Source: Ramlibacter tataouinensis TTB310 | Lineage (GTDB): Bacteria > Pseudomonadota > Gammaproteobacteria > Burkholderiales > Burkholderiaceae_C | Assembly: GCF_000215705.1 (NCBI RefSeq) | Contig: NC_015677.1 | Location: 2,368,001 to 2,432,000, forward strand | Direction of reading: 5' to 3' | Length of the DNA: 64,000 nucleotides | Shown: one piece after another, positions 33,586-43,700 of the stretch | Numbering within the stretch: position 1 is the first letter of the stretch | How the letters are laid out: each line of letters opens with the position of its first letter | Notes under the pieces: generated by a model | What the model saw: the letters and a program-made list of their open reading frames with translations, nothing else | Told to the model about the DNA's origin: nothing | Database searches by the model: none | Made by a program: the position numbers and the translations under genes

Positions 33586-34916
33586 TCGCGCAGGGCCGCG
33601 ATCGGCCGGCGCAGCAGGAAGTAGCCCAGCACGGCCCAGTCGCCCGCGATGCGGGCGGTGCCGCGCAGGCCGATGCGGGCCGCCGGCTCGCCTTCGCCGA
33701 AGCGGCCGCGCAACCGGTAGGAGGAGATGCCGTCGGGGCCAGGCACGGCCTGGTAGCTGGTCTGCAGCAGTGTGGCCGCCAACGGGTCCAGCGGCTTGAC
33801 GTGCAGGAACAGCCGGATCGGCGCGCCGGGCTCCAGGTTGAGCGCGTCGGTGACCGGCAGCCACACCAGCACCCCCGCATCGCGCGGGTCGGCCAGCTGC
33901 ATCACGCGCTCGCCGGTCTGCACCGGCCGGCCCAGCCAGTCGTTCGGGTCGCCGTAGATGGCCACGCCGTCGCGCTCGGCGCGCACCACCACGCGCTCCA
34001 GCGATTGCTCGACCAGGGCGAGCTCGGCTTCCTTCTCCCGGACGCGGCCCATGGCGGCCGCCAGCTCGCCCTTGCTCTTGAGATCGTCGAAAGCGCGCTG
34101 CTGCGCGGTCAGCAGGTCCGCGCGCGCCACCGACAGTGCGCCGCGAGCCACCTCGCGCCGGCTGCCCAGGGCGCCGTCGTCCAGCGAGAACAGCCGGTCG
34201 CCGGCCTTCACCGGCGCATTGGGCGCGACATGGAAGGCGCTGATCACGCCGTCCTGCGGCGACGCGACGGCCATGGCGCTGAGCGCCACCACCTCGGCCG
34301 GCGCCAGCGCCGACAGGCGCACCGGGATCAGCAGCGCCGCCAGCACGGCCAGCGCCACCCAGCCCGCGGCGCGGCGGCTCACCAGCCGGCGCAGCCCGGC
34401 CCGCACGCGCAGGGGCTTTTGCGCAAGCGCATGCAGGCAGTAGCCGTAGGTCCGGTGCAGCCGGTCCAGCGCGGCCACCTCCCCGTCCTGCCAGGGCGTC
34501 TCGCGCGCGTACAGGACCACGCCCTCCTCGCCGCCCGGTCCCAGCAAGACGGCCAGCAGCAGGTGCTCGGGCAGCCACTCTTCCCAGCCTTCCACCAGGC
34601 CGGCCGGCGCGTCGGGAAAGTCCAGCCGCACGCAGCCGCCGCCGGCGGGCCGCACGGCCGGCACGAAGCTGGCCAGCCAGACGGCGAAGGGCGAATCCTC
34701 CGCCACGCTGGCCAGGCCGGAGGCCGTGGTGAGCTTCAGCCGCCCGCCGGCGCCGCTGGTGAACAGGGCCGCCTGCCGGAAGGCCACCAGCCGCAGGGTC
34801 TCGTTGACCATCGTGAACCCCAGGGCCTGGGGCGTGGCGGCCTCCAGCGCCCGCTGCTCCAGGTGCAGCAAGGCGGCCAGCACCGCGGGCGCGGCCTGCT
34901 CCAGCGCGTCATCCAT
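33570..34916 (-). CDS. HlyD-like periplasmic adaptor with N-terminal GAF-like cytoplasmic domain
   Basis: 448 aa. Residues about 10-165 resemble a GAF domain (TMVNETLRLVAFRQAALF, EDSPFAVWLASFVPAV). One membrane segment follows (GWVALAVLAALLIPVRLSAL, about 186-205), then a HlyD-type adaptor: lipoyl half-motif ASPQDGVISAFHVAPNAPVKAGDRL, a coiled coil, a second half and a beta-barrel. The GAF part could let the adaptor sense a cytoplasmic signal. The ATG at 34916 has GAGGAG eight bases upstream; the GTG two codons earlier is less likely. It lies between a second adaptor and the M50 fusion. Confidence 0.85.
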   Translation of the reverse strand: MDDALEQAAPAVLAALLHLEQRALEAATPQALGFTMVNETLRLVAFRQAALFTSGAGGRLKLTTASGLASVAEDSPFAVWLASFVPAVRPAGGGCVRLDFPDAPAGLVEGWEEWLPEHLLLAVLLGPGGEEGVVLYARETPWQDGEVAALDRLHRTYGYCLHALAQKPLRVRAGLRRLVSRRAAGWVALAVLAALLIPVRLSALAPAEVVALSAMAVASPQDGVISAFHVAPNAPVKAGDRLFSLDDGALGSRREVARGALSVARADLLTAQQRAFDDLKSKGELAAAMGRVREKEAELALVEQSLERVVVRAERDGVAIYGDPNDWLGRPVQTGERVMQLADPRDAGVLVWLPVTDALNLEPGAPIRLFLHVKPLDPLAATLLQTSYQAVPGPDGISSYRLRGRFGEGEPAARIGLRGTARIAGDWAVLGYFLLRRPIAALREWTGL

Positions 34917-34928
34917 GGGCACGGCTCC

Positions 34929-35768
34929 TCAGCGCAGCGAGCCCAGGTCGGCGACGCCGCTCATGCCGGGCAGCAACTCCGCATGCTCCTTGCTCACGGC
35001 CGCCTCCAGCTCGATGGTCTGGCTCACCGGGTCGACCCGGCTGTTCACCGCCATCACCCGGGCTTCGTAGCTGCGGCCGGTCTCGTCGATGGCGACGTTG
35101 AACGCGCTGCCCACGCGCAGCCGCACGAGCATGCGCGAGGGCGCGTTCAGCCGCAGCCGCAGCGGGCCGCTCTTGACCAGGTCCACCATGGGCTGGCCCG
35201 GGGTGACGCTCATGTGCGGGCGCACGTGCACCTTGGCGACGCGGCCGGCCCAGGGCGCCTTGATCGTGCATTGCGCCACCTGGGCCTTCTGCAGCTCGAC
35301 CTGGCCGCGCGCCTTGGCCGCCGCGCTGGCCGCCAACGCCACCTCCACCTCGCTGGCCTGCTCCAGGCCCTGCATGCGGATCTTGCCCTCGTGCGCCTCC
35401 ACCGCGCCGGCCAGCTCGGCCCTGGCCATGGTCAGCCGCGCCCTGGCCTCCTGGCAATCGAAGCCGACCAGGATCTGGCCGGCGCTGAAGGTCGCGCCCA
35501 GCGACAACTGCAGCTGCTCGATGCGGGCCGTCACCGGGCTGGACAGCGTGGTTTCGCGGTCGGCCACCAGGAGCACGCGCACGATGTCGGCCCCGGCGGC
35601 GGTCATGGAGGCCGTCGAGGCGGCGGAGGGCATGGCGCTGAAGCCCACCTCGTCCTGGCGGGCCGGCACAGCGGCTGGCCGCACCTCCGCCTGCGCGGCC
35701 GCGGCGGCAGCCAGCAGGACCAGTCCCGCCCACCAGCGACGGGCGTCGATCCTGATTCTGTCGCTCAT
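34929..35768 (-). CDS. Periplasmic adaptor (membrane fusion protein) with signal peptide
   Basis: 279 aa. The N-terminal WWAGLVLLAAAAAAQAEV is a Sec signal. The mature part has the lipoyl-type halves (VTARIEQLQLSLGATFSAGQIL and CTIKAPWAGRVAKVHVRPHM, in parts), a short alpha-hairpin rich in Ala/Gln, and a beta domain. It is of the RND-adaptor type but no RND pump is encoded nearby. Its start overlaps the TolC-type gene by 4 bp, so it is likely the periplasmic link to that channel. Confidence 0.87.
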   Translation of the reverse strand: MSDRIRIDARRWWAGLVLLAAAAAAQAEVRPAAVPARQDEVGFSAMPSAASTASMTAAGADIVRVLLVADRETTLSSPVTARIEQLQLSLGATFSAGQILVGFDCQEARARLTMARAELAGAVEAHEGKIRMQGLEQASEVEVALAASAAAKARGQVELQKAQVAQCTIKAPWAGRVAKVHVRPHMSVTPGQPMVDLVKSGPLRLRLNAPSRMLVRLRVGSAFNVAIDETGRSYEARVMAVNSRVDPVSQTIELEAAVSKEHAELLPGMSGVADLGSLR

Positions 35769-37651
35769 GGCTGCGCCTCGCGCGCCGCCGCGGCCAGCCA
35801 GGTCCGCAGCTCGGGCAGCTTGGAGGTCAGGGCGGCGGCCAGCGTGGCCTCGTAGACCGAGCCGCGCGCCTGGGGCGGCAAGGTGCTGGCGTACTGCGCC
35901 TCCCCCTTGACCTCGCCGCGGCCATTGGCCATGGCGATGACCCAGCGCGCCCGCTCCAGGCCATCGCGGAATTCGCGCTGCAGGGTGAACGTCAGCGGCA
36001 CGCCGCGGGCGGCGTCCACCTCCATCTCGTTGCGCCTGAACACCTCGCCGATCTGCGCCCGCATGCGCGCCTGCAGCACGGGGTCGTCCACGCCGACCAG
36101 CCGCACCGAGACGGCCGGCGGATGGCCGAACAGGTTGGACGTCATCTTGAGCGTGTCCTGCTCGGTGGCCCTCAGGTGGGCGCGCACGCGCTCGGCCAGC
36201 CGGGGGATGTCGTCCTGGTGGAAGTTGTCGGGCAGCGGATCGAAACCCAGCGAGTTGTACAGCCGGCCGAAGGCGATCTGGGCGCCGGCGTAGGCGTTGG
36301 CCCGCTGGTAGCTGCCCAGCACGGACCGCGCCTGGGTGCGGATGACTTCCAGTTCGCTGTCCAGGCGCGCGGCGACGGACGCCCGCGCATAGTCGGCCAA
36401 GCGCTTGTCGACCTGGGCGGCGGTGTCGGCCAGCTTGAAATCCTCCACCGCCAAGCGGTAGCGCTCCACGCTGATGCGCAGCTGGGTCATCACCGCCATG
36501 GACAAGGCCATGCGCCGGGCCTCGTCGGTGCGCACCTGCTGGTCCTGCGCCGAGCGCAGGGACGGCAGGGCCAGCAGCTGCAGCAGGTTCCAGGAGATGC
36601 GGGCACTGCCCTGCGTCCAGGCGCTGTTGAACAGCAGGTCGTTGGAGCTGTACTGCCGCCCCGCTTCCAGGCTGATGCCCGGCAGCATGCCCAGCAGCTG
36701 CCGCCGCGCCTCGTCGGCGGTGATGCGCTTCTTGAAGTCCTCCTCGCGCAGCTCGGGGCGCTGCAGCAGGGCCAGCTCCTCCAGCTGGCGCACGTTGCCG
36801 GGAACGGCCGGCAGGCGTGCCTCGGCCGTGTCGGCGACGGTGAAGGGCACGCCGGGCTCGACGTTCATCAGCGCGGCCAGCTCGCGGTTGGCGAACTCCA
36901 GGTCCTGGCGGCGCTGGTTCAGCAGGGAGATCGCGTCCAGCAGCGCGCGCTGGTAGTTCAGGGCCTGGGCGGGCGAGATGACGCGCTGGGTCTCGGCCTC
37001 GCGCGAGCGGGCCAGCGCCAGGTGGGCGCGCTCCAGCACCTCCTGCGTCTGCGCCGCCAGCCGCTGCGCGCCCAGGGCGCGCCAGTACGCGGCGCGCACG
37101 TCCTGCACCATGTTCTGCACCACCTTGCGGCGGCGTTCCTCGGCGACCAGGTACTGGTCGGCCTGCTGGCGCGCGCGGTAGTACGACACGCCGAAGTCCA
37201 GCACGTTCCAGGAGAACTCGGCGCTGGCCGTGGCGTAGTTGCGCTCCTCCGAGGTGGACGGGCGCAGCGACTGGACGCGGTCGACGATGCCGATGCTGGT
37301 GCCGCCCGAGTCATTGCTGCGGTCGCGGTAGCCGGCCGAGGCCAGCAGCTTGGGCAGCATGTCGTAGCCGGCGTAGTCGTTCAAGCCCAGCGCCAGAGCC
37401 GACTCCATCTTCTTGAGCCGGTAGTCCAGGTTGTACTTGAGGGTGCGGGCGATGGCTTCTTCCAGCGTCACCGGGCCGGCGATGGGCGCCTGGCCCACGT
37501 GCATGCCCTGGGTGTCGGCCTTGACGCGCTGGCGCACCTCGTCCTGGGTGGCCTGCCGGGGCGTGACGGAGCAACCCGCGACGATGGCGGCCACCGCCAG
37601 CAAGGACAGCTTGGCCGCAAGGGAGGGGATTCGGATGGGGGACTGATGCAT
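35765..37651 (-). CDS. TolC-family outer-membrane channel lipoprotein
   Basis: 628 aa. The signal peptide ends in AIVAGC, a lipobox, which supports ATG 37651 over starts further upstream. Two outer-membrane-efflux repeats with long coiled-coil helices follow (about 60-490). A C-terminal extension of about 140 residues beyond the TolC core (TSNLFGHPPAVSVRLVGVDD onward) may form an extra periplasmic domain. It provides the exit duct for the neighbouring giant protein. A gap of only 65 bp after the giant gene suggests one transcript. Confidence 0.9.
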   Translation of the reverse strand: MHQSPIRIPSLAAKLSLLAVAAIVAGCSVTPRQATQDEVRQRVKADTQGMHVGQAPIAGPVTLEEAIARTLKYNLDYRLKKMESALALGLNDYAGYDMLPKLLASAGYRDRSNDSGGTSIGIVDRVQSLRPSTSEERNYATASAEFSWNVLDFGVSYYRARQQADQYLVAEERRRKVVQNMVQDVRAAYWRALGAQRLAAQTQEVLERAHLALARSREAETQRVISPAQALNYQRALLDAISLLNQRRQDLEFANRELAALMNVEPGVPFTVADTAEARLPAVPGNVRQLEELALLQRPELREEDFKKRITADEARRQLLGMLPGISLEAGRQYSSNDLLFNSAWTQGSARISWNLLQLLALPSLRSAQDQQVRTDEARRMALSMAVMTQLRISVERYRLAVEDFKLADTAAQVDKRLADYARASVAARLDSELEVIRTQARSVLGSYQRANAYAGAQIAFGRLYNSLGFDPLPDNFHQDDIPRLAERVRAHLRATEQDTLKMTSNLFGHPPAVSVRLVGVDDPVLQARMRAQIGEVFRRNEMEVDAARGVPLTFTLQREFRDGLERARWVIAMANGRGEVKGEAQYASTLPPQARGSVYEATLAAALTSKLPELRTWLAAAAREAQP

Positions 37652-37716
37652 GGCGAAGGAAGAAGTCACCGACTCGTGGGAAGGATGGAGGACGGGAAAA
37701 AGGCGCATGGACACCC

Positions 37717-40700
37717 TCACTGGCGTTGGGCGGGGACGGGCGGCGCATCGGCCGCGGCGGCGCGCGGCAGCCGCGCGCGGAAGTCCTGGGCATTGCGGCT
37801 CAGCTGGGATGCGAAGCCCTCGGCGGCACGGCGCACCGGCAGCGGCTGGCGTTCCGGTGCGACGGCCTGCGCGGCAACGGCAGCGGTATCGACGCCGCGC
37901 TCCGGCTGCGCGACGCGCACGGCTTCCCTGTCCTGCGCAGCCGCCGACCGCGGTTCGGACGCGCCCCTGGCCGGCGCGGCGGGTTTGGCGGCGGGGGTTC
38001 CCAGCGCGAACGGATCGAACAGCGTGGTCGCGCCCACCGCGGCCGAGTTGAGCGAGTCCGCGCGCAGGCCGCGCGCCAGCGATTCGAGGCGGGAGGCCCG
38101 CACGACCTCCTGCACGAACACGCTGTGCTCGGGCGTGAGCGACTGGTGGCGCACCGCACGCTGCACGAACAGGCTGGACGACGCTTCTGCCAGCTCGCGT
38201 GCCGCCAGGCCCCTGGAGCCGAACTGCAGGCCCTGCGCGAACCCGAGGTCGGTGCCCAGCCCCTGCAGCAGCTCGGCCTGGGTCGCGCTGTCGGCCTGCA
38301 CGGCGCGCAGCCCGGCGCTCAGCTCCATTTCGCTGCGCGACTCGCCCACGCTGAACAGCACGTGCAGCGCGGGAACGGCCACCCTGTCGAAGCCCGGGCG
38401 CTGGTGCAGGACTGCCGGCGGGCTGTCGTCGCCGGGTTCGGGCAGGTCGTCGGCCACCACCAGCGTCAGCGTGCCGGTGCTGCTGCCGCCCTGGCCGTCG
38501 CTGACCACGTAGCGGATCGTCACCACCCCGCTGGCGTTGAGCGCGGGCGTGAAGCTCAGGGTGCCGTCGGGACTGACGGTGACGCTGCCCAGCGCGGGAT
38601 CGTCCAGGACGGCGCTGGTCACGCTCAGCGCGTCGCCGTCCGCATCGCTGTCGTTGGCCAGCACCGCGATGCCGCCCAGCGGCTGGTTGACGCCGGTGGT
38701 CGCCACCTCGCCCGCCACCCGCGGCGCGTCGTTGACGGCGCTCACCTGGAAGCTGACGGTGGCGGTGGCGCTGCCGCCCCGGCCGTCGGTCACGGTGTAG
38801 CGGAAGCCGGCCGGCCCGTTGTAGTCGGGAGCCGGCGTGAACACCACGGCGCCGCCGACCAGGCGCACGCTGCCGCCCATCGCGTCCTGCACGCTGACGA
38901 TGCTCAGCGCATCGCCGTCGCCGTCGCTGTCGTTGGCCAGCAGGTCGCTGCTGGAGACCGTGAGCGAACCGTCTTCGGGGATGGCGCCCAGCACCTCGCC
39001 CTGGACCTGCGGCACGAAATTGGCGCTGGCCACGGAAACGGTCACGCTCGCGGTCTCGCTGGCGCTGCCCGTGCCCACCGTGTAGCTGAAGCTGGTGCTG
39101 CCGCTGTAGTTGGCGGCGGGCGCGAAGACCAGCTGGCCGCCGGCCGTGAGGCTGACACTGCCGTTGGCCACCGCGACCGGCGCGCCGCCGGCCGTGATGG
39201 CCTGCCCGTTCACGGCCGTGATTGCGCGTCCGCCGTCCTCGAAGCTGTCGTTGGCCAGGACATCGATGACGACCGGCGTGTCCTCCACGGCGCCCACGCT
39301 GTCGGCCCGGATGTCGGCGACGGCGGCGATGTTCAGCGCCACCGCGTCGGTGTCCACCAGCCCGGTCGAGTCCGTGGTGCTCAGGGTCAGCGTGGCGGCG
39401 CCGGCGCGGTCGACCACGGGGCTGTAGACCAGGCCAGCCAGCGCCGCGTTGATCTGGGCCGCGCTGCCGCTCAGGGTGAGCAGCGCCGTCCCGTTGCCGC
39501 TGACGGCCGCGCCGCCGCCCAGGGGGACGTTGACGCTGCCACTGTCGACGCTGACGGTGGTGGTGAGGTTGCCGCCGTCCGCATCGGCGACACGCAGCCC
39601 CGCGATGGCCCGCGGCGCGTCTTCCGTCACGCCCTGCGCGCCGGGCACGGCCTGGACCGGCGCGTCGTCGACGGCCGTCACCGCCAGGCTGACGGTGGCC
39701 GTGGTGCTGCCGCCCTGCCCGTCGCTGACCGTGTAGGTGAAGCTGGCCGGGCCGTGGTAGTCGGCAGTGGGTGTGAACACCACGTTGCCACCGACCAGGG
39801 CGACCGTTCCGCCGACAGCGTTCTGCACGCTGGTCAGGGTCAGCGCCTGGCCGTCCGCATCGCTGTCGTTGGCCAGCAGCGTGGCCGCCGGGATGGTGAC
39901 GGCCTGGTCTTCCTGCGTGGGCGCCAGCAGGTCGGCGCCCGCCACGGGGGTGTCGTTGACGGCGCTGACGTTGAAGCTGATGCGCGCGGGCGCGCCGGCG
40001 AAGGCGCCGGCCGTGTCCTGCACGCTGAAGTCGAAGCCGGCGTACGGGGCGCCATTGCCGTCGGCGCCCGGCACGAACACCAGCCGGCCGGCGGCGATGT
40101 CCGCCGCGCTGACCACCTGGCCTGCGGTGACGGCGACGCCGTCCAGCAGCAGCTGGCCGGCGGCCGGTGCCGTGTCGATGCGCACGTTGGCCAGGCCCTG
40201 GCCCAGGTCCGGGTCGCTGAAGCCGAAGTCGGCGATCGCCAGTGCGCGCGTGCCGTCCTCCGGCAGGTTCAGCGTCGTGCCGGTGCCACTCGGGGCGGTA
40301 TTGGCGCCGACGTTCACCGTCAGGGTGCCGGTGGCGCTGGTCGTGCCGTCGTTCACCGTGTAGCCGATGATCGCCGTTCCGCTGAAGTTGAGGGCGGGCG
40401 TGAAGTTCAGGCTGCCGTCGGCGTTGCGGGTGACCGTGCCCTGCGCCGGATCGACGGTCGCGGCCGTCACGCTCAGCGTGTCGCCGTCCGCATCACCGTC
40501 GTTGGCCAGCACGTCGATGTTGTTCAGGGGCGTGTTGACCGGCGTGGAAGCCAGGTCGGCCCCGGTTTGCGGCACGTCGTTGACGGAGCTGACCTGCAGG
40601 CGCACGGTCGCGGTGGCGCTGCCGCCCTGCCCGTCGCTCACCGTGTAGGTGAAGCTGGCCGGCCCCTGGTAATGGGCCGCGGGGGTGAACACCACGTTGC

Positions 40701-43700
40701 CGCCCGACAGCACCACCGTGCCGCCCACCGCATCCTGCACGCTGGTGAGGGTCAGCACGTCGCCGTCGGCATCCCTGTCGTTGGCGACCAGCAGGCTGGC
40801 AGCGATGGTGGCCGGCGTGTCCTCGTCGGTCGAACCCACCGTGTCGTCGGCCGCCACCGGCGCATCCTGCACCCGGGTGACCTCGAAGGTCATGGTGCTG
40901 CGCGTCGCGGCAAAGGCGCCGGCCGAGTCCTGCACCGTGAACTCGAAGCTGTCGTACGGCATGCCGTTGCCGTCGGCGGCCGGCACGAAGACCAGCCGGC
41001 CGGCGGCGATGTCCGCGGCGCTGACGACCTGTCCGGCGACCACCGGCAGGCCGTCCAGCAGCAGCAGCTCGCCCTGCCGGGGCACCACGTCGAAGCGCAC
41101 GGCGCCCAGGGTCTGGCCCAGGTCCGGGTCGATGAAGGGGAAGTCGCGCACAGCCAGCGTCAGCACGCCGTCTTCGGGCAGGCTGAGCGTGTTGGCGCCG
41201 CCGGTGGGCGCAGCGTTGGCGCCCACGTTCACCGTCAGCGTGCCGCCGGTGCTGCCGCCTTGCCCATCGTCCGCGACGTACTGGATCACCACCGGCCCGC
41301 TGACGTCGAGCGCCGGCGTGAAGCGCAGCGTGCCGTCGGCGTTGATGCTGACGCTGCCCTGCGCAGGGTCCTGCAGCGTCGCCTCGGTCACGCGCAGCGT
41401 GTCGCCGTCGATGTCCGTGTCGTCCGCCAGAACGTCGACGTCGATGGGCGTGTTGATGGGGGTGGACGCCACGTTGTCGCCGGCCACGGGCGCGTCGTTC
41501 ACCGGGCTGACCTGCAGGCGCACGGTCGCGGTGGCGCTGCCGCCCTGGCCGTCGATCAGGGTGTAGGTGAAGCTCGCGTCGCCGTGGTAGTTGGCCGCGG
41601 GCGTGAACACCACGTTGCCATCCACCAGCGCCACCGTGCCGCCCACCGCGCCCTGCACGCTGGCCAGGGTCAGCGTGTCGCCGTCGGCATCGTCATCGTT
41701 GGCCAGCAGTGCGGCGCCGGCGATCGTCGCCGCCTGGTCTTCCTGGATCGCCGGCAGCGTGTCGTCCGCGGCCACCGGGCCATCCTGCACCGCGGCCACG
41801 GCGAAGCTGATCCGGGCGGGCGCGCTGGAATAGGCGCCGGCCGTGTCCTGCACGCTGAAGTCGAAGCCGGCGTAGGGCGCGCCGTTGCCCTCGGCCGCCG
41901 GCACGAACACCAGCCGCCCGTCCGCGATGTCCGCCGCGCTGACCACCTGGCCGCCGGTGATGGCGATGCCGTCCAGCAGCAGCTGGCCGGCCGCCGGTAT
42001 GGTGTCGATGCGCACGTTGGCCAGGCTCTGGCCCGAGTCCGGGTCGCTGAAGCCGAAGTCGGCCACCGCCAATGCGCGCGTGCCGTCCTCGGGCAGGCTC
42101 AGCGTCGCGCCGGCGCCGGTGGGCGCGGTGTTGGCACCGACGCTCACGGTGAGCGTGCCGTTGGTGCTGCCACCCTGGCCGTCGCTCACCGTGTAACGGA
42201 TCACCACCGGCCCACTGACGTTGTTGGCCGGCGTGAAATTCAGGCTGCCGTCCGCGTTGACGCTGACGGTGCCCTGGGTCACGGGATCCAGCGGCGTGAC
42301 CGTGACGGTCAGCGTGTCCTCGTCCACATCGCTGTCGTTGGCCAGGACGTCGATGTTGAGCAACGGCGTGTTCACCGGGGTCGAGGCCAGGTCATTGGCC
42401 ACCCGCGGCGCGTCGTTGACCGCATTGACCTGCAGGTTCACCGTCGCCGTGGCGCTGCCGCCTTTGCCGTCGATCACCGTGTAGCTGAAGCTGGCCGGGC
42501 CGTTGAAGTCGGCCGCCGGCGTGAACACCACGTTTCCGTTCACCAGGTTCACCGTGCCGCCCACCGCGTCCTGCACGCTGGCGATGCTCAGCGTGTCGCC
42601 ATCCGCATCGCGGTCGTTGGCCAGCAGCACAGACGCCGCGATCGTGACGGCTTGGTCCTCGCGGGTCGAGCCCACCGTGTCGTCAACCGCCAGCGGCGCA
42701 TCCTGCACCGCGGTGACGTTCAGGCTCATGGTGCTGCGCCCGGTGGCGAAGGCGCCACCCGAATCCTGCACCGTGAACTGGAAGCTGGCGTAGGGGGCAC
42801 CGTTGCCGTCGGGCGCGGGCACGAAGACCAGGCGGCCGGCGGCGATGTCGGCGGCGTTGACCACCTGGCCGGCCACCACCGGCAAGCCGTCCAGCAGCAG
42901 CAGCTGGCCGGCCTCGGGGGCGACGTCGATGCGCACCGCGGCCAGCGCCTGGGTGGGGTCGGGATCGGTGAAACCGAAATCGGCCACCGTCAGGGTACGA
43001 GCCGAGTCCTCGGGCAGGCTCAGCGTGTTGCTGGTGCCGCTGGGCGCGATGTTGTCGCCGACGTACACCGTGAGCCGGCCGGTGGCGCTGCCGCCCTGCC
43101 CGTCGCTGACCGTGTAGTCGATCAGCACCGGCCCGCTGACGTTGCTGGCCGGCGTGAAGCGCAAGCTGCCGTCCGCGTTGATGCTGACGCTGGCCCGGGT
43201 CGGATCCACGACCGTCGCCGTGGTCACGCGCAGCATGTCGCCATCGATGTCAATGTCGTTGGCCAGCACGTCGATGGTGAGCGGCTGGTTCTGCGGCGTC
43301 GACGCCACGTCGTCTTCGACCTCGGGCAGGTCGTTCACCGGGCTGACCTGCAGGCGCACGGTCGCGGTGGCGCTGCCGCCCTGGCCGTCGATCACGGTGT
43401 AGGTGAAGCTCGCGTCGCCGTGGTAGTTGGCCGCGGGCGTGAACACCACGTTGCCGTCCACCAGCGCCACCGTGCCGCCCACCGCGCCCTGCACGCTGGC
43501 CAGGGTCAGCGTGTCGCCATCCACGTCGCTGTCGTTGACCAGCAGGCTGTCCGCCGACACCGTGGCGGCCTGATCCTCGGGAGTGGCTGCCAGGATGTCG
43601 TCGGTCGCCACGGGTGCGTCCTCCGCCGCCGCGACGACGAAGCTGATGCGTGCGGGCGCACTGGCGTAGGCGCCAGCCGTGTCCTGCACACTGAACTCGA

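Noticed and set aside
31345..33624. Plus-strand frame of 759 codons opposite the M50/adaptor gene
   Set aside because: Gln/His/Arg-rich antisense of a gene with clear motifs on the minus strand.
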